In this document: positions 8,267 to 18,207 of the stretch, piece by piece
Position numbering within the stretch: position 1 is the stretch's first letter
Layout: each line of letters opens with the position of its first letter
Assembly: GCF_005937185.1 (NCBI RefSeq)
Contig: NZ_VCNI01000002.1
Coordinates: 248,001 to 312,000, forward strand
DNA length: 64,000 nucleotides
Direction of reading: 5' to 3'
DNA from: Flagellimonas algicola
GTDB lineage: Bacteria > Bacteroidota > Bacteroidia > Flavobacteriales > Flavobacteriaceae
Notes under the pieces: model-generated
What the model saw: the letters and a program-made list of their open reading frames with translations, nothing else
Told to the model about the DNA's origin: nothing
The model's database searches: none
Position numbers and translations under genes: made by a program

Positions 8267-8980
8267 TTACATTTTTAAGTAAAAAGCACTGGTCAAAGCA
8301 ACATACTCCTTGGTGTACTCGTGTCGGCCCAGTTCAATGGTCAGCTCTTCTATCTTAGGTTGCGACTCCATTCGAGTAAATTCCAGTAAAGATCGTTTGA
8401 ATTGGGCTTTGGGGTTACCCCTAACATGCATCACTCTTTTTAAAAAAAGTCCTTCCTTTTGAGCCATATCCACAAACTGTTTTTCTTCCTTGTACGGGAT
8501 AACCACGGAAAAAATACCCTCTGGAGACAACAACTGAGACACGCCTTCCACGAGTTCATCAAAAGGCAATGAAGTATTTTGTCTTGCTATATCCCTTGCC
8601 TCTGCCCCACTGGTTACTTCTTCGGTATAAAATGGGGGATTGGATACAATTAGATCATACTTATCCTCAATTTCGTCCACAAACTCATCCAAACCAGCAT
8701 GGTAACAAAAAAGTCTATCCGCCCACAGGGATGCTTCAAAATTTTCAACACATTGTTCATAAGCATCTTCATCCAACTCGATGGCATCAATGATCTCTGC
8801 TGTTGAACGTTGGGCCATTTGTAGGGCAATCAATCCAGTACCCGAACCAATATCCAAAATGGAATCGGGTTGGTTTTCCAGACTTGTCCAAGCTCCAAGC
8901 AATACCCCATCGGTGCCCACTTTCATGGCACACCGATCTTGTTGTATAGTAAAATGTTTGAATTTAAAGGGCTGATTCAT
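8267..8980 (-). CDS. trmN6: tRNA1(Val) (adenine(37)-N6)-methyltransferase
   Basis: A 237-residue SAM-dependent methyltransferase. Motif I is LDIGSGTGLIALQMA and the N6-adenine catalytic motif is DLIVSNPPFY. The N-terminus MNQPFKFKHFTIQQDRCAMK matches the usual start of this family, so the ATG at 8980 is chosen over a start 75 bp upstream that would only add sequence overlapping the sulfatase. With this start it overlaps the upstream sulfatase gene by 17 bp, implying coupled translation. Confidence 0.85.
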   Translation of the reverse strand: MNQPFKFKHFTIQQDRCAMKVGTDGVLLGAWTSLENQPDSILDIGSGTGLIALQMAQRSTAEIIDAIELDEDAYEQCVENFEASLWADRLFCYHAGLDEFVDEIEDKYDLIVSNPPFYTEEVTSGAEARDIARQNTSLPFDELVEGVSQLLSPEGIFSVVIPYKEEKQFVDMAQKEGLFLKRVMHVRGNPKAQFKRSLLEFTRMESQPKIEELTIELGRHEYTKEYVALTSAFYLKM

Positions 8981-10403
8981 CAATTCTACCAGGTTCTCTG
9001 GTTTCTGTTCCTTCCAGCCCAAGCAATGCATCCCCAAGCTTTTGACGCATTCCATTGGCCATTAACTTGATTTCAGCAACTATATCAGGATGTTCATCTG
9101 CCACATTCTTGGTCTCACCGACATCATTGACCACATCATACAACTCAATTTCCTCCATATCAATCATCCGATAATCCCCAGGTTGACCATCTTTCCCAGG
9201 TGCTTGTCCGTCCATAGTGCGATAACGGTGCGGGAAATAAAGCTTCCACTTGCCATAGCGCACCCCAAACATTTCATTGACCCGATAATAAAAGAAATAG
9301 GCTTTTTGCGGACTATCCTCGCTTTCTCTTGTCAATAGCTTTACAGCACTTTTGCCATCAATGGTTTTGGTAGGCAGGTCCGCTCCTGTAAATTCAGCAA
9401 TGGTAGGCAAAACATCTATGGCCATCATAGGGGCTTCTATGACCTTTCCTGCTTTCAATTTTTCCGGATACTTCATGATAAATGGTTCGCGCTGCCCTCC
9501 TTCCCAGGCAGTTCCCTTTCCCTCACGAAGTGGCAACGCACTTCCGGCATGGTTGCCATAAGAAAGCCATGGGCCATTATCCGAGGTAAAAATGACAATG
9601 GTATTGTCCTCAAGTCCATTTTCCTTGAGCGCTTTGTTGATTTCACCCACAGACCAATCAATTTCCATGATCACGTCACCATACAGTCCTCTTTCTGATT
9701 TTCCCTTGAACTTTTCAGAAACAAACAAGGGTACATGGGGCTGCGGATGGGGCACATACAAAAAGAAAGGATTGTCTTTATTCCGTTTGATAAAATCCAC
9801 GCTCCGCTCCGTGATTTGGGTGGTCAATTGGGATTGTTCTGTCAGTGTATCTATTACTTTTTCATTTTCATATAAATGAAGGTCTGGGAAGTTAAAAATT
9901 GGACCTTGTTGTGGATGGTAAGGCCACATATCGTTGGAATAGGGTATACCAAACCACTCATCAAAGCCATGTCGTGTTGGTAAAAACATAGGATGATGCC
10001 CCAAATGCCACTTTCCAAAAATTCCGGTTGCATAGCCCTGTGCCTTGAGCATTTCCGCCAAGGTGGTTTCAGAGGCATTGATACCATGTGTATTATCGGG
10101 TCCCAGGGCGTTGTGTATCCCAATGCGATTGGGATAGCAGCCAGTTAAAATACCAGCCCTGGAGGCGGAGCATACGGCTTGGGCAGCATAGTAATGGGTC
10201 AGTTGCAATCCCTCTGCCGCCATCTTATCCAGGTTAGGAGTCTCAATATCCGGTGAACCAAAAACTCCCACGTCCTGATACCCTTGATCATCGGTAAAAA
10301 TGAGGACTACATTGGGTGGAACTTTCTCTTTTTGTTCTTTGGAAGGTTTTTCGGCACAGGAAACAAGGCACAATAGTGCAATGAGGAAACAGTATCTGAA
10401 CAT
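8964..10403 (-). CDS. Type I sulfatase, lipoprotein
   Basis: About 479 residues. The signal peptide MFRYCFLIALLCLVSC ends in a lipobox Cys, so the enzyme should be lipid-anchored in the cell envelope. The formylglycine motif is CSASR (C-x-A-x-R), the variant of CxPxR that formylglycine-generating enzyme also accepts, followed by AGILTG. Other sulfatase marks: FTDDQGYQDVG (metal ligands), GKWHLGHH, and TSDNGPW. The ATG at 10403 is used because it starts the signal peptide; two more in-frame ATGs lie up to 33 bp upstream. Substrate is not predictable from sequence alone; a sulfated algal polysaccharide fragment is a reasonable inference. It sits between rimM and trmN6. Confidence 0.85.
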   Translation of the reverse strand: MFRYCFLIALLCLVSCAEKPSKEQKEKVPPNVVLIFTDDQGYQDVGVFGSPDIETPNLDKMAAEGLQLTHYYAAQAVCSASRAGILTGCYPNRIGIHNALGPDNTHGINASETTLAEMLKAQGYATGIFGKWHLGHHPMFLPTRHGFDEWFGIPYSNDMWPYHPQQGPIFNFPDLHLYENEKVIDTLTEQSQLTTQITERSVDFIKRNKDNPFFLYVPHPQPHVPLFVSEKFKGKSERGLYGDVIMEIDWSVGEINKALKENGLEDNTIVIFTSDNGPWLSYGNHAGSALPLREGKGTAWEGGQREPFIMKYPEKLKAGKVIEAPMMAIDVLPTIAEFTGADLPTKTIDGKSAVKLLTRESEDSPQKAYFFYYRVNEMFGVRYGKWKLYFPHRYRTMDGQAPGKDGQPGDYRMIDMEEIELYDVVNDVGETKNVADEHPDIVAEIKLMANGMRQKLGDALLGLEGTETREPGRIDESAL

Positions 10404-10451
10404 GGTTTTGGTTGTTTGAGGCATAAATATAGCCAAAACCCCTTCCCTCTC

Positions 10452-10982
10452 CTATCCTAAATAAAGATCAACCAAGCCTTCGGGAGTTTTAACCACAATC
10501 TGCTTTTTTTCGCGATCAACCTTTTTTATAATATCATCGCTAATGGGAATCAGCAGTTCTTTCCCATCTTTTTCCGCTTCAAAAAGTTCTTGCGAAGCAC
10601 TATCATTTACCGCTTTTATTACCCCAATATCCCCGTGAACCTCATCCATTAGGGTAAAGCCAATAACTTCATGGAAATAAAACTTGTTTCCGGATAATGG
10701 TGGCAAGATGGCCAAGGGCAAATACAATTCAGAGCCCATAATCTTGTCTGCGGAAATTTCATCCTTTACTTCTTCAAAATCAATACGAAGCAGAGCCGAC
10801 TTGTGCAATCGGCAGCGGTCAATAAAAAATGGAACCAGATTGTTTCCCAATGAAACAAAAACTGATTCCATGTTTTCGTAGATTTCAGGTTCGTCAGTAT
10901 CGAGTTTCACCAATACCTCCCCCTTAAAACTATATTTTGAGACGATTTTGCCCAAGTAGAAGCAATCTTCCTTGCGCATCAT
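10452..10982 (-). CDS. rimM: Ribosome maturation factor RimM
   Basis: A 176-residue 30S assembly factor with an N-terminal RimM barrel (FYLGKIVSKYSFKGEVLVKLDTD) and a C-terminal PRC-barrel with FYFHEVIGFTLMD and ELLIPISDDIIKKVD. It helps maturation of the 30S head and binds S19. It lies 8 bp after rpsP on the same strand, the standard pairing, so the two share the promoter at 11725-11696. The usual trmD and rplS partners do not follow. Confidence 0.93.
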   Translation of the reverse strand: MMRKEDCFYLGKIVSKYSFKGEVLVKLDTDEPEIYENMESVFVSLGNNLVPFFIDRCRLHKSALLRIDFEEVKDEISADKIMGSELYLPLAILPPLSGNKFYFHEVIGFTLMDEVHGDIGVIKAVNDSASQELFEAEKDGKELLIPISDDIIKKVDREKKQIVVKTPEGLVDLYLG

Positions 10983-10990
10983 CGGAAATT

Positions 10991-11605
10991 TTACTCTTCC
11001 TCTTTACTGGCTTCGGCAGCAGGAGCAGCCTCTTCAGCTTTCTCCTCTGGCTCAGCAGCTTCTTCTTTAGCCGGCTCTTCAACAGCAGTAGTTTCTTCCG
11101 CAACAGCTTCCGCAGTCTCGGCTACTTCTTCTGCAACCTCCTCAACAGCCTCTTCTTCCGGCAATGCAGCGGCAGCTCTTTTATCACTAAACTCTTTTTC
11201 AGCTTCCAAAGCTTTAGCTTTGGCATCCGCTTCTGCTTTGCTCAAACCATCTCTCTTGGACTGAACGGCTTTTTCTTTTTCTTCAACCCAAGCATTGAAT
11301 TTCTCCTCTACTTGCTCTTCGGTCAAGGCTCCTTTACGAACCCCACCCAACAGGTGATGCTTCAACAACACACCTTTGTAAGATAAAATAGCTCTTGCTG
11401 TATCAGTTGGTTGCGCACCATTCTGCAACCATTTTACTGAATTGTCTACATTGATATCGATGGTAGCGGGATTGGTATTGGGGTTATAGATTCCCAATTT
11501 TTCCAAAAATTTACCATCTCTTTTTGATCTTGAATCTGCGGCTACAACCCAGTAGAAGGGTTTACCTTTTTTACCGTGTCTCTGAAGTCTAATCTTTACT
11601 GGCAT
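10991..11605 (-). CDS. rpsP: 30S ribosomal protein S16 with long Ala/Glu tail
   Basis: The first ~80 residues are a normal S16 (PVKIRLQRHGKKGKPFYW, NPNTNPATI, KNGAQPTDTARAILS). The protein is 204 residues, against roughly 80-90 for most bacterial S16. The extra ~115 residues are a helical, then low-complexity Ala/Glu-rich tail. Long S16 tails occur in Bacteroidota, so this is odd in general but not evidence of error. First gene of an rpsP-rimM transcript with a strong promoter. Confidence 0.93.
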   Translation of the reverse strand: MPVKIRLQRHGKKGKPFYWVVAADSRSKRDGKFLEKLGIYNPNTNPATIDINVDNSVKWLQNGAQPTDTARAILSYKGVLLKHHLLGGVRKGALTEEQVEEKFNAWVEEKEKAVQSKRDGLSKAEADAKAKALEAEKEFSDKRAAAALPEEEAVEEVAEEVAETAEAVAEETTAVEEPAKEEAAEPEEKAEEAAPAAEASKEEE

Positions 11606-11695
11606 ATCACATTAATTTGTAGGGTGCCCGACCCTGGTTATTAATTCTGCTCCCTCAAAACGGGAATCTTTCTTCGCTTTTACTTTAAGCGGGTG

Positions 11696-11725
11696 CAAAT
11701 ATACTTGATTTCTTTTAATGCACAA
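11696..11725 (-). promoter_or_regulatory. Promoter of rpsP-rimM
   Basis: Minus strand: TTG (11725-11723), 19-bp spacer, TATATTTG (11703-11696), a close match to the Bacteroidota primary sigma consensus, about 90 bp before the rpsP start. Confidence 0.7.
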
Positions 11726-11741
11726 TGACTTACGCGACTTT

Positions 11742-13157
11742 CTATTCCCTTTCCGCCAATTGATCTTTGCCCGGCACTAAATTGGCTTTATGTCCTTCCA
11801 CCAGCTCTTGGATTTGACCTAGGATCTCATCATTTCCTTCGGCAATATCAAACTGTTCCGATGCGTCATGATTCAATTGATACAATATTGGGGGATCATG
11901 CTCCTCCCGACCCCCAAATTGACCATAGACCCCTTGGGTAATAAAATGCGCTTTATAGTCCCCCAAACGGGCAGCATACAGTTCCGTTCCCCTATAATAC
12001 ATGATGTGATTCCGTGGACTCGGTTTATGTTCTATCAAAGTAGGCCCTAAATCATAACTATCCATAATCCGGTCTTGGGGAAGTTCTGCTCCGGCTAAAG
12101 CGCTGAAGGTTGCAAAAAGGTCCATAGTAGAACCCAAATCTGTCACAACTCCTGGTTCAATATGTCCTGGACCCCAAAAAATGCCAGGTTCCCGCATACC
12201 ACCTTCCCAAGTAGAACCTTTCCCTGCCCTTAAAAGACCAGCGCTTCCACCATTATTCTTAAAGGGAAGCCAAGGCCCGTTATCCGAAGTGAAGACCACA
12301 ATGGTGTTTTCCGCCAACCCTTCTGCCTCAAGCGTCTCTAGAATCTGCCCTACCCCATGGTCAATCTCCTGCACCACATCACCATACAGTCCGCGCCTGC
12401 TCTTGCCCGTTGCTTCTTCGGAAGCAAACAACGGAATATGAGGGAGGTTATGTGCCAAATAAACAAAGAAAGGCTTGTCCTTGTTCTTTTTTATGTAGGA
12501 AACGGTCTCTTCTGAATATCTTTTTGTTATGGTATTCTGATTGGCAGGTCTTTCAATAATCTCAGTCCCACGGATCAAGGGTACATTGAAATGTTCAGTT
12601 TTGATGTCTTTATCTTGTTGACTCCAATAATTACCGTTAGGATATTCGGCCACCCGATCCATATCATTGGAATAAGGGATACCAAAGTAATAATCGAACC
12701 CATTATTTGTGGGTAAGTATTGCTCTTTATGGCCCAAATGCCATTTTCCTATGGCAGCTGTAGCGTATCCAGCTTTCTTCAATTGCTCCGCAATGGTAAT
12801 CTCATCGGCGGGCAATCCATTTTTGGAATCCGGAAAAAGGACACGACTCTTATTGCTGGCCATTCCGCTTCGCACCGGTAACCTCCCCGTAAGTAAGGCT
12901 GCCCTGCTGGGGGTGCAAACGCTGGCTCCCACATAAAAATTGGTCCACTTTTGTCCTTCATGTGCCATGCGGTCCAAATTTGGGGTTAGAATGGTGGGAT
13001 TCCCATAACAGCTTAAATCACCATAGCCCAAGTCATCGGCAAAAATGACAATGAAATTAGGAGGAGCACTTTCCTGAACTGGTTCCTCTTTGGGTTCTTC
13101 CTTGCAAGAAGCAAGGATCAAAAAAATTGATAGTAGAAGACAAAAGGTATTTTTCAT
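11742..13157 (-). CDS. Type I arylsulfatase, lipoprotein
   Basis: A 471-residue sulfatase. The signal peptide ends LILASC, a lipobox. The formylglycine site CTPSR is the canonical CxPxR motif, followed by [13 protein letters not shown]. Further active-site marks: [29 protein letters not shown]. It resembles the arylsulfatase A branch. It is a paralogue of the sulfatase at 8964 (shared FGIPYSNDM segment), and the two flank rpsP-rimM. Needs a formylglycine-generating enzyme, which is not in this window. Confidence 0.88.
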   Translation of the reverse strand: MKNTFCLLLSIFLILASCKEEPKEEPVQESAPPNFIVIFADDLGYGDLSCYGNPTILTPNLDRMAHEGQKWTNFYVGASVCTPSRAALLTGRLPVRSGMASNKSRVLFPDSKNGLPADEITIAEQLKKAGYATAAIGKWHLGHKEQYLPTNNGFDYYFGIPYSNDMDRVAEYPNGNYWSQQDKDIKTEHFNVPLIRGTEIIERPANQNTITKRYSEETVSYIKKNKDKPFFVYLAHNLPHIPLFASEEATGKSRRGLYGDVVQEIDHGVGQILETLEAEGLAENTIVVFTSDNGPWLPFKNNGGSAGLLRAGKGSTWEGGMREPGIFWGPGHIEPGVVTDLGSTMDLFATFSALAGAELPQDRIMDSYDLGPTLIEHKPSPRNHIMYYRGTELYAARLGDYKAHFITQGVYGQFGGREEHDPPILYQLNHDASEQFDIAEGNDEILGQIQELVEGHKANLVPGKDQLAERE

Positions 13158-13318
13158 TTTATAAGGTTGGTTTGAATCACTAAAGATAGCGAATGTCGAT
13201 TACAAGCATGAAAGTCGAAGCTTGAGAAGGAAGTTGATAACTCCTAAAAACTACATTTTAAAATAGCTTTGTGTTTGTCTATTTTTAGTCATTTATTTTT
13301 TGCAAGCACAGACCATTT

Positions 13319-16300
13319 ATGTACTTAATATTTGACACTGAAACTACGGGATTACCAAAGCGCTGGGATGCTCCAATAACGGATACCGACAACTGGCCGA
13401 GATGCGTTCAGATTGCATGGCAATTGCATGACGAAATGGGAAATCTTGTGGAACATCAGGATATGCTGGTGAAACCTGACGGATTCAATATTCCCTACGA
13501 ATCTGAGCAAGTACATGGTATCTCCACAGCTTTGGCTGAGCAAGAAGGCGTATCACTAGAGGAAACTTTGGAAGCTTTTAACCAAGCGCTATCCAAGGCA
13601 AAATTTGTAGTGGGTCAAAATGTGGATTTTGATGTCAACATCATGGGATGTGAATTCCATCGGATGGGAGTTGCAAACAACCTAACGTCTCTCCCTGTAT
13701 TGGACACTTGTACTGAAGACACGGCAGAACTCTGTAAAATTCCCGGAGGTCGAGGCGGAAAATTCAAGTTGCCTACCTTGACCGAACTGCACCAACATCT
13801 ATTTGGCGAACCTTTTGCCGAAGCCCATAATGCCACCGCAGATGTTGAGGCCACTACCCGTTGTTTTTTGGAACTGGTTCGACAAAAGCACTACTCCATT
13901 GAGAAATTGGACGTTCAACCTGATTATTTTGAACACTTTTCCGAAGCCAATCCGCAAGAAATACAACTGATTGGTCTTAAACACATCAATCTTAAAAAGG
14001 CTTCCAAGAAAATTGCGGATGCCCTTTGGGCCAAGGACACCGAAGGAATTTCGGAAGACGAAATCAAAGAAAATGTCCAAAGTCTGGCTGATGCGCCCTA
14101 TGCACATTTACATAACCACTCCCAATTTTCCGTACTGCAATCCACCATCAACATCAAGAGCTTGGTTGAGGCCACTGCTGAAAACTCCATGCATGCCGTT
14201 GCCTTGACCGATCATGCCAATATGATGGGAGCCTTTCACTTTGTAAAGGAGGTAAAAGCACATAACAAAGGTGTAAAGGAACGAAACGCTGAACGCGAGG
14301 AAAATGGTGAACCGCCTACCGAAAAAGAAATTACCCCAATTATAGGATGCGAATTCCATGTTTGTGAAGAGCATACCAATAAAAATATCAAGGACCACGG
14401 ATACCAGATTGTGTTGTTGGCCAAAAACAAAAATGGTTATCACAACCTGGCAAAAATGTCCTCTATTGCCTATACGGATGGCTTCTACTACGTACCGCGA
14501 ATAGACCGAAAGGTGGTGGAGCAGTACAAAGAAGATGTTATCGCCCTAACAGGAAACCTATACGGCGAAGTTCCCAATAAAATCCTGAATGTTGGCGAAA
14601 AACAAGCTGAAGAGGCACTAGTTTGGTGGAAGGAACAGTTTGGGGAAGATCTTTATGTTGAGATAATGCGCCATGGGCAGGAAGATGAAGATCGCGTGAA
14701 CCAGGTTTTGGTCCAACTGGCCAAAAAACACCAAGTTAAATTGGTGGCCACTAACAACACCTATTACTGCGAAAAAACGGATGCTGAGGCGCACGATATT
14801 TTACTTTGTGTAAAGGACGGCGAAAAACAAACCACTCCTATTGGTCGAGGGCGGGGATATAGATATGGATTGCCCAACCAGGAATATTATTTTAAGTCTT
14901 CGGACGAAATGAAAGCCCTGTTCAAAGATATACCACAGGCCATTCTGAATACACAGGAAATTGTGGACAAAGTAGAGCCTTTTGACCTGGCCAGGGACGT
15001 GCTCCTTCCAAAATTTGACATCCCAGAAAAATTTATGGTAGCTGAAGACTTGGAAGATGGCGGAAAGCGAGGGGAAAATGCGTACTTGAGACACATTACC
15101 TACAATGGCGCCAAGAACAGATATGGAGAGATCACGGATGAAATCACCGAGCGGGTAGATTTCGAATTAAGCACCATTCAAAATTCTGGCTATCCCGGAT
15201 ATTTCTTGATTGTTGAAGATTTTATTAGGGAAGCCCGGAATATGGGAGTTTCTGTAGGACCCGGCCGTGGCTCAGCTGCAGGTTCCGTTGTGGCCTACTG
15301 TTTGGGCATCACCAATATTGATCCTTTAAAATACGATCTCCTTTTTGAGCGGTTCCTAAATCCGGATAGGGTATCCATGCCCGATATCGATATTGATTTT
15401 GATGATGAAGGCCGTGGCAAGGTCATGGATTACGTAATCAACAAATATGGAGCAAACCAGGTGGCCCAAATCATCACCTATGGTACCATGGCGGCCAAAT
15501 CCTCAATTCGGGATACGGCTAGGGTTTTGGATCTGCCCTTAAATGATGCTGACCGCATTGCCAAGTTGATTCCCAACATGTCCAAGCTCAATAAAATCTT
15601 TGGGGTTGAGGAAGCAGATCTAAAGAAAAAATTCCGATCTGATGAGCTGGAAAAGGTTCATGAATTGTTGAATATCTCCGAAGGTGATGATTTGGAAGGC
15701 CAGACCGTGAAAATGGCCCGGGTGCTTGAAGGTTCCCTTCGAAATACCGGTATACATGCTTGCGGTGTAATCATCACTCCAGATGATATCACCAACTTTG
15801 TTCCTGTAGCCACCGCTAAGGATTCCGATTTATATGTCACCCAGTTTGACAACTCTGTGGTTGAAAGTGCAGGTCTCCTTAAAATGGACTTTTTGGGATT
15901 AAAGACCCTGACCTTGATCAAGGATACGGTCAAAATTGTGAAAGCCAGGACCGGTGTGGAACTGATTCCAGACGAGTTCCCTTTGGACGATGAAAAGACT
16001 TATGAACTCTTTCAAAGAGGAGATACGGTAGGGATATTCCAATATGAATCCCCAGGGATGCAAAAGCATATGAAAAATCTAAAGCCTACGGTTTTTGATG
16101 ACCTCATCGCCATGAACGCGCTTTACAGGCCCGGCCCTATGGAATACATTCCCAGTTTTATCGCCAGAAAACACGGAGATGAGGAAATCACCTATGATCT
16201 TCCGGATATGGAGGAGTATCTCAAAGAAACCTATGGGATTACCGTTTACCAAGAGCAGGTGATGTTGTTGTCCCAAAAATTGGCCGGTTTCTCCAAAGGT

Positions 16301-17704
16301 GATGCAGATGTATTGCGAAAGGCAATGGGGAAGAAGATTTTCGCACTGCTTCAAAAACTAAAACCGCAATTCTTGGATGGCGGAGAAAAGAATGGGCACC
16401 CAAGAGATATTCTTGAAAAAATCTGGAAGGACTGGGAAGCCTTTGCCTCTTATGCCTTCAACAAAAGCCACTCTACATGCTACGCCTATATCGCCTATCA
16501 GACTGCATATTTAAAGGCACACTACCCTGCGGAGTATATGGCAGCGGTGCTGTCCAATAACATGAATGACATCAAACAGGTGACCTTCTTCATGGAAGAA
16601 TGTAAACGTATGGGGCTGGAAGTTCTGGGGCCGGATGTCAATGAATCCTACTACAAATTTGCCGTAAACCAGAATAATGCCGTTCGATTTGGAATGGGGG
16701 CAATTAAGGGCGTGGGACGTTCAGCCGTGGAGACCATAGTTGAAAACCGAAAAAAAGATGGGCCTTACAAATCTGTCTTCGATTTGGCCAAAAGAGTGGA
16801 ATTGCGTTCTGCCAATAAAAAATCATTTGAAAACCTTGCCATTGCCGGCGGATTTGATTCTTTTGGAGACACACATAGGGCACAGTACTTCCATGACGAA
16901 GGAGATGGAATCACTTTTCTGGAAAAAGTTATAAAGTCGGCATCAAAATACCAGGAAAACAAAAACTCCTCACAGATAGATATGTTTGGAGGAATGAGCG
17001 AAGCCCAAATTGCTGAACCGGTAGTACCTCCCTGTGAAGATTGGGGCACCATGGAAAAACTGCGGCGGGAAAAAGAAGTAGTCGGCATCTATATCTCAGG
17101 ACATCCTTTGGACGATTTTAAAAAGGAAATCACAGCATTCTGTAATAGCCATGTTTCAGCATTCTCAGATTTGGAGCCTTATGTTAATCGAGAACTGACG
17201 GTAGCAGGTGTCATTACGGATGTGCAGCATCGTATTTCAAAAAATGGTAAGGGATGGGGGCTCTTTACACTAGAAGACTATACCGATTCACATGAATTCC
17301 GAATTTTTGGGGAGGAGTATCTCAAGTTCCGTCACTTTTTAATGATCAATTCCTTTGTGCATGTCAAAACCTTTGTCCGTGAAGGTTGGGTAAATCGTGA
17401 TACAGGAAAAAAGGGAGATCCTAGACTCCAATTCAACGACTTTAAACAGCTTCAGGATGTCATGGAGGCGTATGCCAAAAAATTGACCATCAAACTGGAC
17501 ATAGATCGCTTACAGGACAAAAGGATTCAAGTATTGAAAGACACTTTGCGATCTTACAAAGGAGATCATCCGCTCAACTTTGTGGTCTATGAAATGCAGG
17601 ACGAAATCAAGCTCAATCTTTCCAGCAGAAAACAAAAAGTAAAAATCAACAGTGAATTACTATCTGCATTGGAGGAGAACGAGATACATTACAAGTTGAA
17701 TTGA
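13319..17704 (+). CDS. dnaE: Replicative DNA polymerase III alpha with N-terminal proofreading exonuclease
   Basis: A 1461-residue polymerase. Residues 1 to about 190 form a DnaQ-like DEDDh 3'-5' exonuclease (FDTETTG at the start, QNVDFDVNI, HNATADVEAT). A PHP domain starts around residue 262 (AHLHNHSQFSVLQ). The C-family polymerase core has its catalytic acids in PDIDIDFDDEGRGK near residue 687. Helix-hairpin-helix and OB domains follow. The exonuclease fusion means proofreading is carried in cis, unlike separate epsilon subunits. It is the replicative copy; the shorter exonuclease-free DnaE at 3487 is the accessory one. A TAGCTTTG box at 13264-13271 may be its promoter, without an obvious -33 partner. 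Confidence 0.93.
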   Translation: MYLIFDTETTGLPKRWDAPITDTDNWPRCVQIAWQLHDEMGNLVEHQDMLVKPDGFNIPYESEQVHGISTALAEQEGVSLEETLEAFNQALSKAKFVVGQNVDFDVNIMGCEFHRMGVANNLTSLPVLDTCTEDTAELCKIPGGRGGKFKLPTLTELHQHLFGEPFAEAHNATADVEATTRCFLELVRQKHYSIEKLDVQPDYFEHFSEANPQEIQLIGLKHINLKKASKKIADALWAKDTEGISEDEIKENVQSLADAPYAHLHNHSQFSVLQSTINIKSLVEATAENSMHAVALTDHANMMGAFHFVKEVKAHNKGVKERNAEREENGEPPTEKEITPIIGCEFHVCEEHTNKNIKDHGYQIVLLAKNKNGYHNLAKMSSIAYTDGFYYVPRIDRKVVEQYKEDVIALTGNLYGEVPNKILNVGEKQAEEALVWWKEQFGEDLYVEIMRHGQEDEDRVNQVLVQLAKKHQVKLVATNNTYYCEKTDAEAHDILLCVKDGEKQTTPIGRGRGYRYGLPNQEYYFKSSDEMKALFKDIPQAILNTQEIVDKVEPFDLARDVLLPKFDIPEKFMVAEDLEDGGKRGENAYLRHITYNGAKNRYGEITDEITERVDFELSTIQNSGYPGYFLIVEDFIREARNMGVSVGPGRGSAAGSVVAYCLGITNIDPLKYDLLFERFLNPDRVSMPDIDIDFDDEGRGKVMDYVINKYGANQVAQIITYGTMAAKSSIRDTARVLDLPLNDADRIAKLIPNMSKLNKIFGVEEADLKKKFRSDELEKVHELLNISEGDDLEGQTVKMARVLEGSLRNTGIHACGVIITPDDITNFVPVATAKDSDLYVTQFDNSVVESAGLLKMDFLGLKTLTLIKDTVKIVKARTGVELIPDEFPLDDEKTYELFQRGDTVGIFQYESPGMQKHMKNLKPTVFDDLIAMNALYRPGPMEYIPSFIARKHGDEEITYDLPDMEEYLKETYGITVYQEQVMLLSQKLAGFSKGDADVLRKAMGKKIFALLQKLKPQFLDGGEKNGHPRDILEKIWKDWEAFASYAFNKSHSTCYAYIAYQTAYLKAHYPAEYMAAVLSNNMNDIKQVTFFMEECKRMGLEVLGPDVNESYYKFAVNQNNAVRFGMGAIKGVGRSAVETIVENRKKDGPYKSVFDLAKRVELRSANKKSFENLAIAGGFDSFGDTHRAQYFHDEGDGITFLEKVIKSASKYQENKNSSQIDMFGGMSEAQIAEPVVPPCEDWGTMEKLRREKEVVGIYISGHPLDDFKKEITAFCNSHVSAFSDLEPYVNRELTVAGVITDVQHRISKNGKGWGLFTLEDYTDSHEFRIFGEEYLKFRHFLMINSFVHVKTFVREGWVNRDTGKKGDPRLQFNDFKQLQDVMEAYAKKLTIKLDIDRLQDKRIQVLKDTLRSYKGDHPLNFVVYEMQDEIKLNLSSRKQKVKINSELLSALEENEIHYKLN

Positions 17705-17809
17705 GGGTATCATAATTTATGTCAATGGCGCAATAATGAAAACGAATGCACTTGCGGTAAGGAAAGTGGACAATATTTGACTAAATTTGCGAATATTAAA
17801 ATTAATAAA

Positions 17810-18127
17810 ATGGCACTAGAAATAACAGATGCAACCTTTGATGAAGTAGTACTAAAAAGTGACAAGCCCGTTGTTGTGGATTTTTGGGCAGCTTGGTGCG
17901 GACCTTGTAGAATGGTTGGACCTATCATCGAGGAAGTAAGTCAGGAATATGAAGGCAAGGCCGTTGTTGGAAAGGTAGATGTTGATGCCAATCAGCAATT
18001 TGCCGCTAAATACGGTGTACGAAATATTCCTACCGTATTGGTCTTCAAAAATGGTGAAATTGTAAATCGCCAAGTTGGGGTTTCTCCCAAAAAGGTTTAC
18101 ACCGACGCTATTGAGGCTGTATTATAA
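17810..18127 (+). CDS. trxA: Thioredoxin
   Basis: A 105-residue thioredoxin with the WCGPC redox centre in VVDFWAAWCGPCRM, cis-Pro segment RNIPTVLVF, and the usual fold length. It starts at ATG 17810 (MALEITD); an in-frame start 33 bp upstream lies in promoter-like sequence (TAAATTTG at 17782-17789) and is rejected. Cytoplasmic disulfide reductase; no signal peptide. Followed by a strong terminator. Confidence 0.95.
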   Translation: MALEITDATFDEVVLKSDKPVVVDFWAAWCGPCRMVGPIIEEVSQEYEGKAVVGKVDVDANQQFAAKYGVRNIPTVLVFKNGEIVNRQVGVSPKKVYTDAIEAVL

Positions 18128-18150
18128 AATTATCCGTAAGCGGATTTTAA

Positions 18151-18184
18151 AAAAGGTTTGGCAAATGCCAAGCCTTTTTTGTTT
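18151..18184 (+). terminator. Intrinsic terminator after trxA
   Basis: GGTTTGGC, loop AAAT, GCCAAGCC (18155-18174) form an 8-bp stem with one G-U pair, followed by TTTTTTGTTT. Confidence 0.85.
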
Positions 18185-18207
18185 TATATTGACCTCACAA
18201 TCTGGAA

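Noticed and set aside
10937..11386. 149-codon plus-strand frame rich in Ser/Phe
   Set aside because: Antisense to the low-complexity tail of rpsP; it arises from the Ala/Glu codon run.
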